Shown here piece after piece: positions 19,197-28,290 of a stretch of 64,000 bases of DNA. The position numbers and the translations under genes are program-made. How positions within the stretch are numbered: position 1 is the first letter of the stretch; each line of letters opens with the position of its first letter. Source of the DNA: JARICQ01 sp964527205 (lineage in GTDB: Bacteria > Bacillota > Clostridia > Tissierellales > Tissierellaceae); NCBI GenBank assembly GCA_964527205.1, contig CAZGQG010000007.1, positions 1-64,000 on the forward strand. The letters run 5' to 3'. The notes below the pieces were generated by a model. That model searched no databases and was not told the DNA's origin. It worked only from the letters and a program-made list of their open reading frames with translations.

Positions 19197-19646
19197 TTAT
19201 TTATTTACTGGCATGCCCTTTTTATCATCTTTCTTTTCTTCTTTAGCATCCTTTTTTTCTTCTGCTATTTTCTTATCTACATCAGCAAGTAGGTTTTCAG
19301 CATCTGCTATACCGTCCTCCAACTTATCTAAAGCTTCTTTTTTCATGTCTATTTTCTTAGAATTTATTTCGTCAAGCTTTGCTTGTAGTTCTTCCTTTGC
19401 CTTTGCTTGAAGTTCTTTAGCTTCTTCTAATTTTTGATCTACAACGTCTTTTGCCTTTTCTGTTACTTCCTTTGATTTTTCTACTATGTCTTCCCTAGTT
19501 TCTTCTCCAGATTGTGGAGCAAATAATATACCTAGTAGGGATCCTATACCTGCACCTATCATTGTTCCTACTGCTAACTTTTTAACATCTTCTGCTTTTT
19601 GTCTTCTCTCATGTTCTCTTCTTTTCTTTTCAAAATAACTCATCAT
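19197..19646 (-). CDS. YtxH-domain protein
   Basis: A 149-residue small envelope protein. It has a basic N-terminus (KKRREHERR), a glycine-rich hydrophobic segment GTMIGAGIGSLLGILFAPQS (27-46) characteristic of YtxH, then a highly charged lysine/glutamate coiled coil. YtxH proteins are linked to general stress in bacilli, but their role is unclear. AAAGGAGAG precedes the start. It is the first gene of a two-gene operon with the DUF948-like protein. Confidence 0.85.
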   Translation of the reverse strand: MMSYFEKKRREHERRQKAEDVKKLAVGTMIGAGIGSLLGILFAPQSGEETREDIVEKSKEVTEKAKDVVDQKLEEAKELQAKAKEELQAKLDEINSKKIDMKKEALDKLEDGIADAENLLADVDKKIAEEKKDAKEEKKDDKKGMPVNK

Positions 19647-19885
19647 ATCAAATTTCTCTCCTTTATATTTGTATTCTTTGCTTATATCATAGTACTTACC
19701 CCCAATGTCTATAATTAATCATAGTCTAGCCATTAAAAACCTATAACATTTACTATTATTCTCTTATTTAAAATAAATTTCTCTTTTTATACTTTAATTT
19801 TCCCTAATATGGTTTATAATGAATATTGGATATATATTTTGGGTATCGAAATATATAGAATAATTTGTAAAGGAGTTAGTGCTAT
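19647..19885. promoter_or_regulatory. divergent promoter region between ytxH-like and ABC exporter genes
   Basis: No gene is seen. A TATAAT at 19815-19820 on the plus strand, 66 bases before the exporter start, is a possible -10, but no convincing -35 was found. The sequence is otherwise unstructured and AT-rich. Confidence 0.35.
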
Positions 19886-21637
19886 ATGCGATCATTTTTG
19901 ACATTAAAAGATTTTTTATTAAAACACAAATGGAGCTACTTTATCGGTATCCTTTGGCTCTTAGTAGTGGATGGAGTACAATTAATAGTTCCTCAAATCT
20001 TTAGAAGATTAACCGATGATTTTCAAAGTGGAATGATTAGTACAGATGGAATAGTAAAATATGTTCTCCTTATTATCTTGACAGGCTTTATAATTGCTGC
20101 TGGAAGATTTGGTTGGAGAGTCTACATATTTGGAAATGCTAGAAAGGTAGAGTATTATTTGAGAAACCGTATATTTGATAAATACTTAAGTCTCTCACCT
20201 AATTACTTTAATACTCACAAGACAGGAGATCTAATGGCCCATGCTACCAATGATGTTAATGCTATTAGAATGGCCGTTGGACAAGGGGTTATGATGTTGG
20301 TAGACTCAACATTTATGATGATTCTCTCCCTTATTATGATGGCAAGGACAACAAATCTTCAGCTTACATCCCTGGTCCTTATTACTCTTCCAGCTACAAT
20401 TTTATTTGTAAGGAAGTTTGGACAAATGATACACAGGAGATTTAGGCATGTACAGGAAGCTTTTTCTGATCTTACAGATACTATACAGGAGAATTTTTCT
20501 GGAATCAGGGTTATTAAGAGCTTTGTACAGGAAGATCTAGCCCTTGATCAGTTTAGGGCTGTTAACCAGGATAATTTTGAAAAAAATTTAGATTTAGTAA
20601 AGATCTCCGGTGTCTTTAGACCCTTTATTCAATTTATATCCGCCATAAGCTTTTTATTGGTTATCTTTTTTGGTGGTAAGCAGGTTATATCCAATAATAT
20701 TAGTTTGGGAGAATTTATTGCCTTTAACTCCTATCTAGGTCTTATTATATGGCCTATGATGGCTTTTGGACAGGTTATAAACATTTTACAAAGAGGAGCC
20801 GCATCTATGGAGAGGATTAACAGGATTTTAGATGAGGAACCAGAAATAGTAGAAGTTGAAAACCCAGTTCACTTAGAGGATCCTAAGGGAAAGATAGAAT
20901 TTGAAAATGTAACTTTTAGATATCCTAATTCCAATAATAATGCCCTAGAGGATATTAACTTCACCCTTGAAGAGGGTAAGTCTCTAGCCATATTGGGAAG
21001 GACAGGTAGTGGAAAGACTACCATAGTCAATCTCCTGCTCAGGCTTTATGATATTGAAGAGGGAACTATTCGCTACAGTGATGTGGACATAAGGGACCTA
21101 TCCTTTAAGTCCCTTCGTGAAAATATAGGTTATGTTCCTCAAGACAATTTCTTGTTTTCAACTAGTATAGATGAAAATATAGCCTTTGCCTTTGATGAGG
21201 AAGTATCAGATGAAATGATTATAGAGGCAGCCAAGATGGGAGAAGTTTATGACAATATAATAGAGTTCCCTAAGCAATTTGACACGGTTCTTGGGGAAAG
21301 AGGAGTTACTCTTTCCGGTGGACAAAAACAAAGGACCTCTATTGCTAGAGCCCTAATCAAGAAACCTTCAGTTCTTATTCTAGATGACAGTTTATCTGCT
21401 GTAGATACTAAGACTGAGGAGAGAATTCTAAAAAATATAGAAAATATAGGTAGGGATACCACTAAGATTATTATCTCTCATAGGGTATCTACGGTTCAGA
21501 ATTCTGATGAGATTATCTTTCTTGAAGAAGGTAGGATAGCGGAACGTGGAGATCATGAATCCCTATTGGAAGAAAAGGGTCTCTACTATGAATTATATGA
21601 AAAACAATTACTTGAAGAAAAAATAACTAATTATTAG
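19886..21637 (+). CDS. heterodimeric ABC exporter subunit with degenerate Walker B
   Basis: A 583-residue half-transporter: six membrane helices (about 15-310), then an ATPase with Walker A LGRTGSGKTT, signature LSGGQKQR and Walker B ending LILDDSLSAVD. Aspartate replaces the catalytic glutamate, the hallmark of the non-hydrolytic site in heterodimeric exporters such as TM287/288 and BmrCD. The partner is the next gene, 11 bases downstream. A multidrug or lipid substrate is likely by family but unproven. AAAGGAG lies before the ATG. Confidence 0.92.
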   Translation: MRSFLTLKDFLLKHKWSYFIGILWLLVVDGVQLIVPQIFRRLTDDFQSGMISTDGIVKYVLLIILTGFIIAAGRFGWRVYIFGNARKVEYYLRNRIFDKYLSLSPNYFNTHKTGDLMAHATNDVNAIRMAVGQGVMMLVDSTFMMILSLIMMARTTNLQLTSLVLITLPATILFVRKFGQMIHRRFRHVQEAFSDLTDTIQENFSGIRVIKSFVQEDLALDQFRAVNQDNFEKNLDLVKISGVFRPFIQFISAISFLLVIFFGGKQVISNNISLGEFIAFNSYLGLIIWPMMAFGQVINILQRGAASMERINRILDEEPEIVEVENPVHLEDPKGKIEFENVTFRYPNSNNNALEDINFTLEEGKSLAILGRTGSGKTTIVNLLLRLYDIEEGTIRYSDVDIRDLSFKSLRENIGYVPQDNFLFSTSIDENIAFAFDEEVSDEMIIEAAKMGEVYDNIIEFPKQFDTVLGERGVTLSGGQKQRTSIARALIKKPSVLILDDSLSAVDTKTEERILKNIENIGRDTTKIIISHRVSTVQNSDEIIFLEEGRIAERGDHESLLEEKGLYYELYEKQLLEEKITNY

Positions 21638-21648
21638 GAGGTGATATT

Positions 21649-23676
21649 GTGAGTAAGGAATTATATGAAGATAAGGTTGACAAACAGCAGGTAGATTCCA
21701 AATTGGTTAGAAGGCTCTTAGCCTATGCAAGACCTTACTGGAAGTTTTTACTCCTGGCTATGGTAATGATGATTTTTGTAACAGGTTTGGAATTACTTAG
21801 GCCCTATTTACTAAAGGTTGCTATTGATGATTATATTACAGGCTATGAAAATCCTATGTATCAAATGGATATAAATGATGACTACCAAGGAACAGTCTAT
21901 GATGGCAAGGAATATGTTAGACTGGATACCTTAGAGGATGAGGAAAAAGAAGCCTTAAAATCCTATCCTGTTTACAATATAATGAAAGAAAATAAAGATT
22001 ATTATCTAGGCAGTGAAGATAGCAGCTTAAGTGATCGTGTTCTTCTTGATCAGGAGGCATACGCCCTCTTTAGACAAAGAGATATATCTGGTATTAATAA
22101 GATATCCATATTTTTCTTAATTGCTATTTTACTAGGCTTTGTCTTTAATTATGGTCAGGTAGTTATCCTAAATTACACTAGTCAAAAGATAATTTTCAAT
22201 ATAAGGCAGGAATTGTATGGACATATACAAAACCTATCCATATCTTATTTTGATAAAAATCCAATTGGTAGGCTGGTGACCAGGGTCTCTAATGACACTG
22301 AAAATTTAAATGAAATGTATACAAGTGTGGTTATAAATTTATTTAAGGATGTATTTGTTTTAATTGGTATTATGTTTATAATGCTAAGTATGAATGTAAA
22401 ACTTGCTTTGATATCACTTGGATTTTTACCCCTGGTGATTGTAGCCTCCATAATATTTAGAAAGAAAATTAGGGTTGTTTACAGGATTGCAAGAGCTCAG
22501 GTTGCAAAGATCAACTCTAAGTTAAATGAAAATATTACAGGTATGAGGACTATACAGATATTTGAAAAACAGGAAAAGATTGCAGATCAATTTGATGAAA
22601 TAAATAAGGATTACTTGGAAACCACTCAGAGACAAATCAAGATATTTGCAATATTTAGACCTTCCATGGAGGTTATTCGCTCCCTAGGTATAGCTACTGT
22701 AGTATACTATGCCGGTGGAGATGTTATATCCGGGGTTATAGAATTTGGAGTATTATATGCCTTTATTGAATACTTACAAAAATTCTTCCAACCTATCTTG
22801 GATTTAACAGAGAAATATAATATAATGCAATCAGCCATGGCTTCTAGTGAAAGAATCTTTAAGATCTTAGATGAGGATGATTTCATCGAAAACAAGGAAG
22901 ATGCCCTTAGGGTTCAGGAACTTAGAGGTAAGATAGAATTTAAAAATGTATGGTTTGCCTATGTAGATGAGGATTGGGTATTGAAGGACATTAGTTTCAC
23001 CATCAACCCAGGAGAGGCTATTGCCTTTGTAGGGGCTACAGGAGCTGGAAAGTCTTCTATTATTAATTTAATAACTAGATTCTATGATATTCAAAAAGGT
23101 GAAATACTTATAGATGGAGTCAATGTAAAGGAGTATAATAAGGATGACCTTAGGAGAAGAATTGGAGTTGTTCTTCAGGATGTCTTTATATTTACCGGTA
23201 CCATTGCGGACAATATAAAGCTAAACAATAAGGATATTAGCCATGAAAGATTGGTTGAGGTGGCAGAGTATGTAAATGCTGATTACTTTATCAATAGGCT
23301 GCCTAATAAGTACCAGGAAGAGGTAATGGAAAGAGGCTCTACCCTATCATCTGGAGAGAGACAACTCTTAGCCTTTGCTAGGACCCTTGCCTATAATCCT
23401 GATATTCTTATACTTGATGAAGCTACATCAAATATAGATACAGATACAGAATTATTGATTCAAGATGCTCTGGGAAAGCTTATTCAAAATAGAACTACTA
23501 TTGCAGTAGCCCATAGGCTCTCAACTATCCAACATGCTGATAAGATAATTGTACTTCACAGAGGAGAAATAAAGGAAATGGGTAATCATCAAGAGCTCTT
23601 AAATAGAGAAGGAATGTATTATGACCTATACAGACTTCAATACCAAGAGGCCTTTGATGCAGACCAAAAATCATAA
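21649..23676 (+). CDS. heterodimeric ABC exporter subunit with canonical Walker B
   Basis: A 675-residue half-transporter completing the exporter. Walker A is VGATGAGKSS and Walker B ILILDEATSNID has the catalytic glutamate, while the signature is altered to LSSGERQ. This reciprocal asymmetry with the preceding subunit predicts one active and one degenerate ATP site. An insert of about 85 residues between the first two membrane helices, rich in Asp, Glu and Tyr, should lie outside the membrane, as in YheH/BmrD-type subunits. The GTG start has a full AGGAGGTGAT site. Confidence 0.92.
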   Translation: MSKELYEDKVDKQQVDSKLVRRLLAYARPYWKFLLLAMVMMIFVTGLELLRPYLLKVAIDDYITGYENPMYQMDINDDYQGTVYDGKEYVRLDTLEDEEKEALKSYPVYNIMKENKDYYLGSEDSSLSDRVLLDQEAYALFRQRDISGINKISIFFLIAILLGFVFNYGQVVILNYTSQKIIFNIRQELYGHIQNLSISYFDKNPIGRLVTRVSNDTENLNEMYTSVVINLFKDVFVLIGIMFIMLSMNVKLALISLGFLPLVIVASIIFRKKIRVVYRIARAQVAKINSKLNENITGMRTIQIFEKQEKIADQFDEINKDYLETTQRQIKIFAIFRPSMEVIRSLGIATVVYYAGGDVISGVIEFGVLYAFIEYLQKFFQPILDLTEKYNIMQSAMASSERIFKILDEDDFIENKEDALRVQELRGKIEFKNVWFAYVDEDWVLKDISFTINPGEAIAFVGATGAGKSSIINLITRFYDIQKGEILIDGVNVKEYNKDDLRRRIGVVLQDVFIFTGTIADNIKLNNKDISHERLVEVAEYVNADYFINRLPNKYQEEVMERGSTLSSGERQLLAFARTLAYNPDILILDEATSNIDTDTELLIQDALGKLIQNRTTIAVAHRLSTIQHADKIIVLHRGEIKEMGNHQELLNREGMYYDLYRLQYQEAFDADQKS

Positions 23677-23692
23677 AATAGGGGTGTTATAG

Positions 23693-24493
23693 ATGTACGA
23701 TTCGCATGTCCATAGTCAATATTCTATGGATTCAACTGCAGATATGGAAGATTCAGTTAGGAAGGCTATAGAAGAAAATATGAAGTCCATATGTTTTACT
23801 GATCATGTTGATTTTGACAGCACTATGGATAAGATCGACTTTGTATTTAGAACATCTGATTATTTTAGGGAATTAAACAGGCTTAAGTATAGGTATAGGG
23901 ATGAGATTCAGGTCCTTGCTGGTGTTGAAATTGGAATGCAGACCCATCTCTTGGAAAGATATGACCAATTTGTAGGGGATAATCCCTTTGACTTTGTCAT
24001 CATGTCTATCCATTCAGTAGGGGGGGAGGATATATATCTGGATAATTACACAAAGGATAAGGACCCTCTGGAGGCATGTCTAGAATATTATAGGACCATG
24101 CTTGACTGTGTAAAGGCCTATTCCAATTTCGATGTGCTTGGTCATATTGATTTTATAGATAGGTATTTTCAGTCCAAGGATCAGATACCTGCCTTTGAGG
24201 AATATAAGGATATACTTGTTGAAATATTTCAAGTTTTAATCCATAAGGGCAAGGGAATTGAGCTTAATACTTCAGGATACAGAAAAGATATAGGTGTCTT
24301 CCATCCTAAAACTCCTATATTAGAACTCTATAGGGAAATGGGTGGGGAGATTATCACCATGGGCTCTGATGCCCATAGGCCAGAAGATGTAGGAGCAGAC
24401 TTTAAGCTGGGAGAAAAATTACTTGGAGAACTTGGCTTTAAATATATTTATGTATATAAGGAGAGAAAGAAGTTTCCAATAAATATAGCTTAA
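23693..24493 (+). CDS. PHP-domain histidinol-phosphatase family protein
   Basis: A 266-residue metal-dependent phosphoesterase. PHP motifs are clear: DSHVHSQYS (3-11), FTDHVDF, GVEIGMQ, SIHS, and C-terminal GSDAHRPEDVG. It resembles HisK/HisJ histidinol-phosphatases, but no histidine biosynthesis genes are nearby, so the true substrate may differ. It follows the exporter by 16 bases and is probably co-transcribed. A bidirectional terminator follows. Confidence 0.85.
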   Translation: MYDSHVHSQYSMDSTADMEDSVRKAIEENMKSICFTDHVDFDSTMDKIDFVFRTSDYFRELNRLKYRYRDEIQVLAGVEIGMQTHLLERYDQFVGDNPFDFVIMSIHSVGGEDIYLDNYTKDKDPLEACLEYYRTMLDCVKAYSNFDVLGHIDFIDRYFQSKDQIPAFEEYKDILVEIFQVLIHKGKGIELNTSGYRKDIGVFHPKTPILELYREMGGEIITMGSDAHRPEDVGADFKLGEKLLGELGFKYIYVYKERKKFPINIA

Positions 24494-24512
24494 TCGATTA
24501 ATAAATACAAAT

Positions 24513-24550
24513 AAGCAGCTACTAAGAAAATTCTTAGTAGCTGCTTTTAT
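24513..24550. terminator. bidirectional terminator
   Basis: Fourteen-base arms AAGCAGCTACTAAG (24513-24526) and CTTAGTAGCTGCTT (24533-24546) with a six-base loop. TTTTAT follows on the plus strand. It ends the exporter/PHP operon and could also end the minus-strand RNA described next. Confidence 0.85.
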
Positions 24551-24735
24551 GTATATCCACGATGCCGTTGACTTTCTTTAATTCAGACCCACCTTATATA
24601 AAGGGGGGCTTCCTGTCAGTATTTTCTATCTTCCCCTCAAAGGGGGCTTGATATACAATACTGAACTCAGATTCCCATATCAACTGTGTCGGTTGAATTA
24701 TAGGAGCCATCGAACATCGCAGAAGTTCTTCCTGT
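24551..24735 (-). ncRNA. ssrS: structured RNA, probable 6S RNA
   Basis: About 185 bases with no open frame, transcribed from a very good promoter (24740-24768) and followed by a terminator. It folds as a long rod: outer arms near 24715-24719/24560-24564, inner TAATTCA/TGAATTA (24579-24585/24694-24700), then CAGTATT/AATACTG (24617-24623/24657-24663) and a terminal CCCC/GGGG hairpin. A side hairpin forms at about 24588-24607. Size, rod shape with internal bubbles and isolated transcription fit 6S RNA, which binds sigma-70-type RNA polymerase. I could not confirm it by covariance search; another housekeeping RNA is possible. Confidence 0.5.
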
Positions 24736-24739
24736 TTCT

Positions 24740-24768
24740 ATTATATCTCTTTTTAGGTTTTTTTACAA
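24740..24768 (-). promoter_or_regulatory. sigma-A promoter of the 6S-like RNA
   Basis: On the minus strand, TTGTAA (24768-24763), exactly 17 bases, then a perfect TATAAT (24745-24740). No start codon with a ribosome site follows; the RNA below begins near 24735. Confidence 0.7.
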
Positions 24769-24844
24769 GTTTTTATATATTTTCTTATATTATCCAAGAA
24801 TGAGGACTAGTCATAAATCACTTAACTACCATGTCAAAGGTTGC

Positions 24845-24936
24845 CATTCTAAGACTAAGGTTGTCATTTTCAAAGTAAGCTTATCATTCTAAGACTAAAG
24901 TTGTCATTTTGAAAGTAAGGTTATCATTCTAAGACC
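24845..24936. repeat. 40-base tandem repeat, 2.3 copies
   Basis: Copies start at 24845, 24885 and 24925 (partial), each beginning CATTCTAAGAC. Each unit is itself two similar 20-base halves starting TCATT. The two full copies differ at only a few positions. Non-coding. Confidence 0.85.
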
Positions 24937-24975
24937 CCTATGTGTTAGGATAATTGTCATTCTTATATTGAGGCC

Positions 24976-25041
24976 GTCATTCTGAGCGTAGCGAAGAATC
25001 TATGTTTTAACCCTAAGATTCTTCGCTTCGCTCAGAATGAC
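24976..25041. repeat. REP-like hairpin, copy 1
   Basis: Two 26-base arms (24976-25001 and 25016-25041) with one mismatch and a 14-base loop. The arm begins GTCATTCTGAGCGTAGCGAA, the style of REP/MITE-like palindromes seen in many bacteria. Identical sequence recurs at 25300. Confidence 0.85.
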
Positions 25042-25077
25042 AAAATTAAAGATCAAACTCAGAATAACTTATTTACC

Positions 25078-25199
25078 AATACTACTAAAACCCTGTTTAT
25101 TAGTGACTCATGTAAAAGCTATTTTATTAAGCATACTACTAAAACCCTGTCTATTAGTGGCTCATGTAAAAGCTATTTTATTACGCATAATACTAAAAC
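25078..25199. repeat. 54-base tandem repeat running into the gap
   Basis: Two full copies (about 25078-25131 and 25132-25185) and a partial third before the N run, each beginning ATACTACTAAAACCCTG, with only a few substitutions. An open frame passes through but it merely translates the repeat. The array probably caused the assembly break. Confidence 0.85.
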
Positions 25200-25299
25200 N
25201 NNNNNNNNNNNNNNNNNNNNNNNNNNNNNNNNNNNNNNNNNNNNNNNNNNNNNNNNNNNNNNNNNNNNNNNNNNNNNNNNNNNNNNNNNNNNNNNNNNN
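25200..25299. other. assembly gap (100 N) in the repeat region
   Basis: The gap is entered from a 54-base tandem array and left inside a REP-like hairpin. More repeat copies are probably hidden here. Confidence 0.9.
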
Positions 25300-25364
25300 T
25301 CATTCTGAGCGTAGCGAAGAATCTATGTTTTAACCCTAAGATTCTTCGCTTCGCTCAGAATGAC
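25300..25364. repeat. REP-like hairpin, copy 2
   Basis: Base-for-base the same as copy 1 at 24976-25041 apart from a first base lost in the gap, and the next nine or so bases also match. Degenerate REP-like fragments with CAGAATGAC or CAGAATCAC follow to about 25432. From there to 25611 I see only AT-rich DNA and the NAD kinase upstream region. Confidence 0.85.
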
Positions 25365-25611
25365 AAAATTAAAAATTTAAGCACAGAATGACAAGACGGG
25401 TCCGGGATTACAAGACAAGCTCAGAATCACAAAAGCTTAAATCTTGATATAGATCAATTTATTTATCAGTCCCACTAACTGGATAATATAAATAATTTCT
25501 CAGTAAATCCAGATTTGTCCACACTTAGTTCTAGTTTTATTATATAATATAGGTTATGATTATTATAGGGACTATACTTATAATAGATAAAACCTTTATA
25601 GGAGTGATTTT

Positions 25612-26424
25612 GTGAATCAAAAGAAGAATAGAATAATAAATATTATTTCAAATAAAAATTTCAAATCTAGAAAAACCTCTGATATATTAGGGAAAAAACT
25701 TAGGAGTTTAGGATTTATTACACCTGCAAAATACAGTACAGATGCAGAGCTAAATATTTGTGTAGGAGGAGACGGTGCTTTTCTAAGGGCTGTTCATAGG
25801 AATAGTTTTCCTGATATCCCCTTTGTGGGCATCAATACTGGTCATTTAGGTTTCTTCCAGGAAATACTTCCTGAAAATATAGATGACTTTATTGAAAAAT
25901 ATATGGAAAAGGATTATTGTGTAGAAGAGATCCTCCTTGTAGATGCAGAGGTAATAACCAAGCACAAGACCTTCTTCATCACCAGTGTAAATGAAATAGT
26001 TATAAAGAACTTTAACCACAAGGTTATACACCTGGAAATATTAATAGATTCAAATCATCTGGAAAGATTTAGTGGGGATGGAGTTATAGTTTCAACTCCA
26101 GTTGGCAGTACTGCTTATAACTTTTCTAGTGGAGGTAGCATAGTTCATCCCTCCCTAAGGACCCTACAGCTTACTCCCCTATCCCCTATTAGCTCTAAGG
26201 CCTTCAGGTCCCTTCCTACAAGCACCATAGTGCCTGGGGACATGACCATATCCATAGGTCCTGAGCCTAGATACAGCAATTCAACAATTCTTGTAAGTGA
26301 TGGAATTGAATTTAAATACAATAATATTAAAAATATAAATATAAAAATGTCAGATAAGATTGTCTACAAGTTAAACTTTGATAGGGATATGTACTGGAAT
26401 AATTTAAAGAGTAAGTTCTTATAG
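25612..26424 (+). CDS. nadK: NAD kinase
   Basis: Phosphorylates NAD+ to NADP+ in the cytoplasm. The conserved catalytic GGDGAF is at 52-57, followed by GINTGHLGFF, the NEIV motif, and SGDGVIVSTPVGSTAYN, all diagnostic. The 270-residue length is normal. The GTG start at 25612 has GGAG at 25601. It is a lone gene between the repeat region and a bidirectional terminator. Confidence 0.95.
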   Translation: MNQKKNRIINIISNKNFKSRKTSDILGKKLRSLGFITPAKYSTDAELNICVGGDGAFLRAVHRNSFPDIPFVGINTGHLGFFQEILPENIDDFIEKYMEKDYCVEEILLVDAEVITKHKTFFITSVNEIVIKNFNHKVIHLEILIDSNHLERFSGDGVIVSTPVGSTAYNFSSGGSIVHPSLRTLQLTPLSPISSKAFRSLPTSTIVPGDMTISIGPEPRYSNSTILVSDGIEFKYNNIKNINIKMSDKIVYKLNFDRDMYWNNLKSKFL

Positions 26425-26457
26425 AAAAAAGCCTTTGCAAGAGCAAAGGCTTTTTTT
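26425..26457. terminator. bidirectional terminator between nadK and pepF
   Basis: Arms AAAAAAGCCTTTGC (26425-26438) and GCAAAGGCTTTTTT (26443-26456) with an AAGA loop. It serves both convergent genes. Confidence 0.9.
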
Positions 26458-26475
26458 ATATCTATCCTATATTTT

Positions 26476-28278
26476 TTATATTAATTTATCCATTTCTTCA
26501 ACTAATTCCCTAAATAATTTCATAGCTCCATCTACTGGTCCCTTTGTTGTCATATCTACTCCTGCAGTTTTTAATACATTGATTGGATAGTCTGAACTTC
26601 CACTCTTTAAGAAGTCTATATATCTTTTTACTGCTGGTTCTCCTTCTTCTAATATGCCCTGGGAAAGTGCTACTGCTGCTGAATATCCTGTAGCATATTG
26701 GAATACATAGTAATTGTAGTAGAAATGTGGAATTCTTGCCCATTCTACTGCTATATGATCATCCATTACTACATCAGATCCATAGTAAAGCTCATTTAAG
26801 GCCCTATATGTTTCTGATAAATATTCTGCTGTTAGGGATCCACCACTTTCTAAGTGCTGGTTTATCTTCATTTCAAACTCTGCAAACATAGTCTGTCTAA
26901 ATACTGTTCCCCTAAAGCTTTCTAAATAATGATTTAATAAATAAAGTCTTTCCGTTTTGTCCTCTGTGTTTTTAAGCATATAATCCATTAAAAGAGCTTC
27001 ATTGGCAGTTGATGCCACTTCTGCTACAAATATGGAATAATTACCATATACAAAAGGCTGATGCTTTCTTGTGAAGTAGGAATGAATTGAATGTCCTAAT
27101 TCATGAGCTGTAGTGAACATATTATCTAAAGTATCATGATAGTTTAAGAGTATAAAAGGCTTGGAATCATAGGATCCTCCTGAATATGCTCCTGATCTCT
27201 TGCCCTTATTTTCATAGATATCAATCCATCTAGAGGAAAATCCTTCTTCTACAACATCCATATATTCTTTTCCAAGAGGTTCAAGTGCTCGTTTTATAGT
27301 TTCTACACCCTGGTCAAAAGGAATCTTCATATCTGCATCCTTTACTATTGGAGTATATATGTCGTACATACGAAGTTCATCTACTCCTAGGGCTCTTTTT
27401 CTTATTTCCATATACTTGTGCATTGAATCTAAGTTATCGTGTACAGAACTTATTAGGTTGTCATATACAGATAAATCTACATTGTTTTCATCTAAGGATG
27501 CTGCCCTACTTGATCCGTAGCTTCTTAGATTTGCGTTAAAGATATTTTTCTTCAACTCTCCATTAAGTGAAGCTGCAAAAGTGTTTTTAAAGCTATTGTA
27601 TGTGTCATAGAGAGCTTCATAGGCACTCCTTCTTACTTCTCTATTACTTGACTCTAAAAGTGGTATAAAGTTACCGTGGGTGATCTCTACAGTTTCCCCA
27701 TCTTCATTTTCTATCTCTGGGAATCTAAGGTCTGCATTGTTTAGCATGGAAAATATTTTTTCTGGTGCATTAGCAACTTCTCCCATTTGAGCTAGTATTG
27801 ATTCTTCCCTAGGTGAAAGTACATGTTCCCTTTGTCTTACAATATTAGCTAGATACTTTCTATATAGTTCAAGCTTAGGCTCCTCCTGGATAAATGATTC
27901 AAGTTTTTCTTCATCTAAGCTTAATATTTCAGGGGTTACAAAGGAAATCTTGTCCTGAACTTCCACAAAAAGTCCCATGGCCCTATCTGCTAGTTCCTGA
28001 GAGGATGCCTTTCTAGTATCTTCATCTAATCTCATGCGAGCATAGGAATATAGATGGCTAGTTTTTCTAATAAGCTCTCCCTGATCTACTAGGGTATTTA
28101 ATAAGTTTTCACTGGACTCTACAACCTTGCCCTTATAGGATTCAAAGTTCTCTCCCATTTCCTTGGCCTTGTTATAATCAAGATTCCATTCATCTAGATT
28201 TGCAAACATGGACTCTAAATCCCATTGGTCTTCCTTTTGTATTTCTGATCTTTCTAATAACTCATTTTTGCTTGACAT
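26476..28278 (-). CDS. pepF: oligoendopeptidase F
   Basis: A cytoplasmic M3-family zinc peptidase that cuts short peptides. The zinc site HELGHSIHSYF is near residue 391, with the third ligand glutamate further on in the VAEVAST segment. The 600-residue length is standard. AGGAGGA precedes the ATG. It follows the PBP gene by 12 bases and is likely the last gene of the FHA-RodA-PBP operon. Confidence 0.95.
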   Translation of the reverse strand: MSSKNELLERSEIQKEDQWDLESMFANLDEWNLDYNKAKEMGENFESYKGKVVESSENLLNTLVDQGELIRKTSHLYSYARMRLDEDTRKASSQELADRAMGLFVEVQDKISFVTPEILSLDEEKLESFIQEEPKLELYRKYLANIVRQREHVLSPREESILAQMGEVANAPEKIFSMLNNADLRFPEIENEDGETVEITHGNFIPLLESSNREVRRSAYEALYDTYNSFKNTFAASLNGELKKNIFNANLRSYGSSRAASLDENNVDLSVYDNLISSVHDNLDSMHKYMEIRKRALGVDELRMYDIYTPIVKDADMKIPFDQGVETIKRALEPLGKEYMDVVEEGFSSRWIDIYENKGKRSGAYSGGSYDSKPFILLNYHDTLDNMFTTAHELGHSIHSYFTRKHQPFVYGNYSIFVAEVASTANEALLMDYMLKNTEDKTERLYLLNHYLESFRGTVFRQTMFAEFEMKINQHLESGGSLTAEYLSETYRALNELYYGSDVVMDDHIAVEWARIPHFYYNYYVFQYATGYSAAVALSQGILEEGEPAVKRYIDFLKSGSSDYPINVLKTAGVDMTTKGPVDGAMKLFRELVEEMDKLI

Positions 28279-28290
28279 TAAAATCCTCCT

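Noticed and set aside
23693..24493. Histidine biosynthesis phosphatase in a his operon
   Set aside because: The PHP protein has the right motifs, but no other his gene is in the window, so only the family is claimed.
24588..24700. T-box or metabolite riboswitch
   Set aside because: The structured region is transcribed away from the nearest genes and followed by a terminator, with no downstream coding start.
25037..25333. A 98-residue open frame through the repeat region
   Set aside because: It only translates the 54-base tandem repeat and crosses the N run; no ribosome site or family resemblance.
24845..25432. Possible CRISPR array
   Set aside because: Repeat units are contiguous with no unique spacers, unit sizes are 40 and 54 bases, and no cas genes are present.
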